From positions 1 through 5,633 of the forward strand of contig CABUOE010000157.1 of NCBI GenBank assembly GCA_902493155.1: a stretch of 5,633 nucleotides of DNA, in the 5' to 3' direction. The first letter of the stretch is position 1; every line of letters starts with the position of its first letter. The notes below the pieces were generated by a model. It was not told the origin of the DNA. It was given only the letters and a program-made list of their open reading frames with translations, and ran no database searches. This document shows, piece by piece, positions 5,119-5,633 of this stretch. This DNA comes from an uncultured Eubacteriales bacterium (GTDB lineage: Bacteria; Bacillota; Clostridia; Oscillospirales; Ruminococcaceae). Both the position numbers and the translations under genes were made by a program.

Positions 5119-5633
5119 TTGAGCAGGCGAAAACCCATGCGGCTATACCTGCTGCTGTTCCAGCGGGTGTTTATCGTATCTCTTGCAATTATCCTGATGG
5201 CCTGCGTAGTGGTCGTTTACCTTTTCTCCCAATATCTTTTGGATGACATCGGCAAAACCAGGGTGGATCTTCTGCGGCAGATCATCAATACAAACCAGAC
5301 GGTGAGAAATGTGACAACCGTCGTTACCGACGATTTTCACATGGCCTACGCGGGTGGAATAAACGACGGAAAACTGCCGGAGGAAGCAGTAGCGGCGCCT
5401 TTGCGGGACGCCAGGGTGGAGCTTCAGCGGTTTGGGATGAATTCCACTATTGACGTCATCTGGGAAAACGGACGGAATTTCTCCAAGGAGGAGCAGGATC
5501 CCACTCTGACCCACTCTTTCTGGTTTCTGAGCCTTTTAAACGGCTCCAGCGACCGGACTTGGAACATGCGGTTTCCTGAGGCGGAGGATGCGGACACCTT
5601 CGTCCTCTCCTACGGGCGGGGGCTGCGAGACGC
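5119..5633 (+). CDS. Membrane-anchored sensor-like protein, N-terminal part (3' truncated by window)
   Basis: An open frame runs from TTG at 5119 to the window end (171 codons seen). The TTG follows the maturase stop with no gap, and GGGGAGGGA (5105-5113) lies 5 nt before it; an in-frame ATG at 5137 is the alternative start, with poorer spacing. The N-terminus is basic (SRRKPMR), followed by one membrane span at about residues 10-33 (FIVSLAIILMACVVVYLF). The rest, beginning LLDDIGKTRVDLLRQIINTN, looks like the extracytoplasmic ligand-binding part that follows the first span in many clostridial sensor kinases and GGDEF proteins. The second span and any signalling domain lie beyond the window, so kinase, cyclase and other outputs cannot be separated. 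Zero spacing indicates translational coupling with the maturase and shared transcription. I do not recognise the exact family. Confidence 0.75.
   Translation, partial: MSRRKPMRLYLLLFQRVFIVSLAIILMACVVVVYLFSQYLLDDIGKTRVDLLRQIINTNQTVRNVTTVVTDDFHMAYAGGINDGKLPEEAVAAPLRDARVELQRFGMNSTIDVIWENGRNFSKEEQDPTLTHSFWFLSLLNGSSDRTWNMRFPEAEDADTFVLSYGRGLRD

Overview
The window looks like a chromosomal segment of an anaerobic Firmicute, probably a gut clostridium of the Oscillospiraceae/Ruminococcaceae type. This is inferred from the oxygen-sensitive radical-SAM sulfatase maturase, the strong AGGAGG-like ribosome sites, GC-rich genes set in AT-rich spacers, and small GC-rich GTAGGGGCGG hairpin repeats between genes. 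No species can be named from the sequence alone.

Layout. Positions 3-218 are the tail of one ABC exporter half-transporter, and 205-1977 is its complete partner, overlapping by 14 nt. Their motif defects are complementary (Gln in the switch loop of the first, LSQGQ signature in the second), the pattern of a heterodimeric exporter with one degenerate ATP site. A spacer with two GC-rich repeat units and a perfect 14-bp terminator (2111-2148) closes this operon. Next comes a small stand-alone XRE-type regulator (2305-2553), preceded by three heptads in exact 11-bp phase and a good -10 box. After it lie two more copies of the GC-rich repeat and two abutting long perfect hairpins (2652-2740), which separate it from a convergent gene.

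The right half is a divergent pair. On the minus strand, 3556-2759 encodes a TSUP (TauE/SafE) family membrane permease, a family that includes sulfite and sulfonate exporters. On the plus strand, 3979-5118 encodes an anaerobic sulfatase-maturating enzyme with all expected cluster cysteines, driven by a clear TTGACA-N17-TAAGAT promoter. Its stop codon abuts the TTG start of a membrane-anchored, probably sensory, protein that runs off the window (5119-5633). The 422-bp divergent spacer holds an 11-bp inverted repeat (3697-3758).

How they may work together (inference): the maturase activates secreted sulfatases encoded elsewhere, the downstream membrane protein may sense a related external signal, and the divergent TSUP permease may handle sulfur anions or sulfonates. 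The XRE gene and ABC exporter show no evident link to this theme. I see no CRISPR array, transposase, tRNA, rRNA or phage gene. I found no clearly new system; the best leads are the phased operator-like heptads, the divergent dyad and the maturase-sensor-permease cluster.
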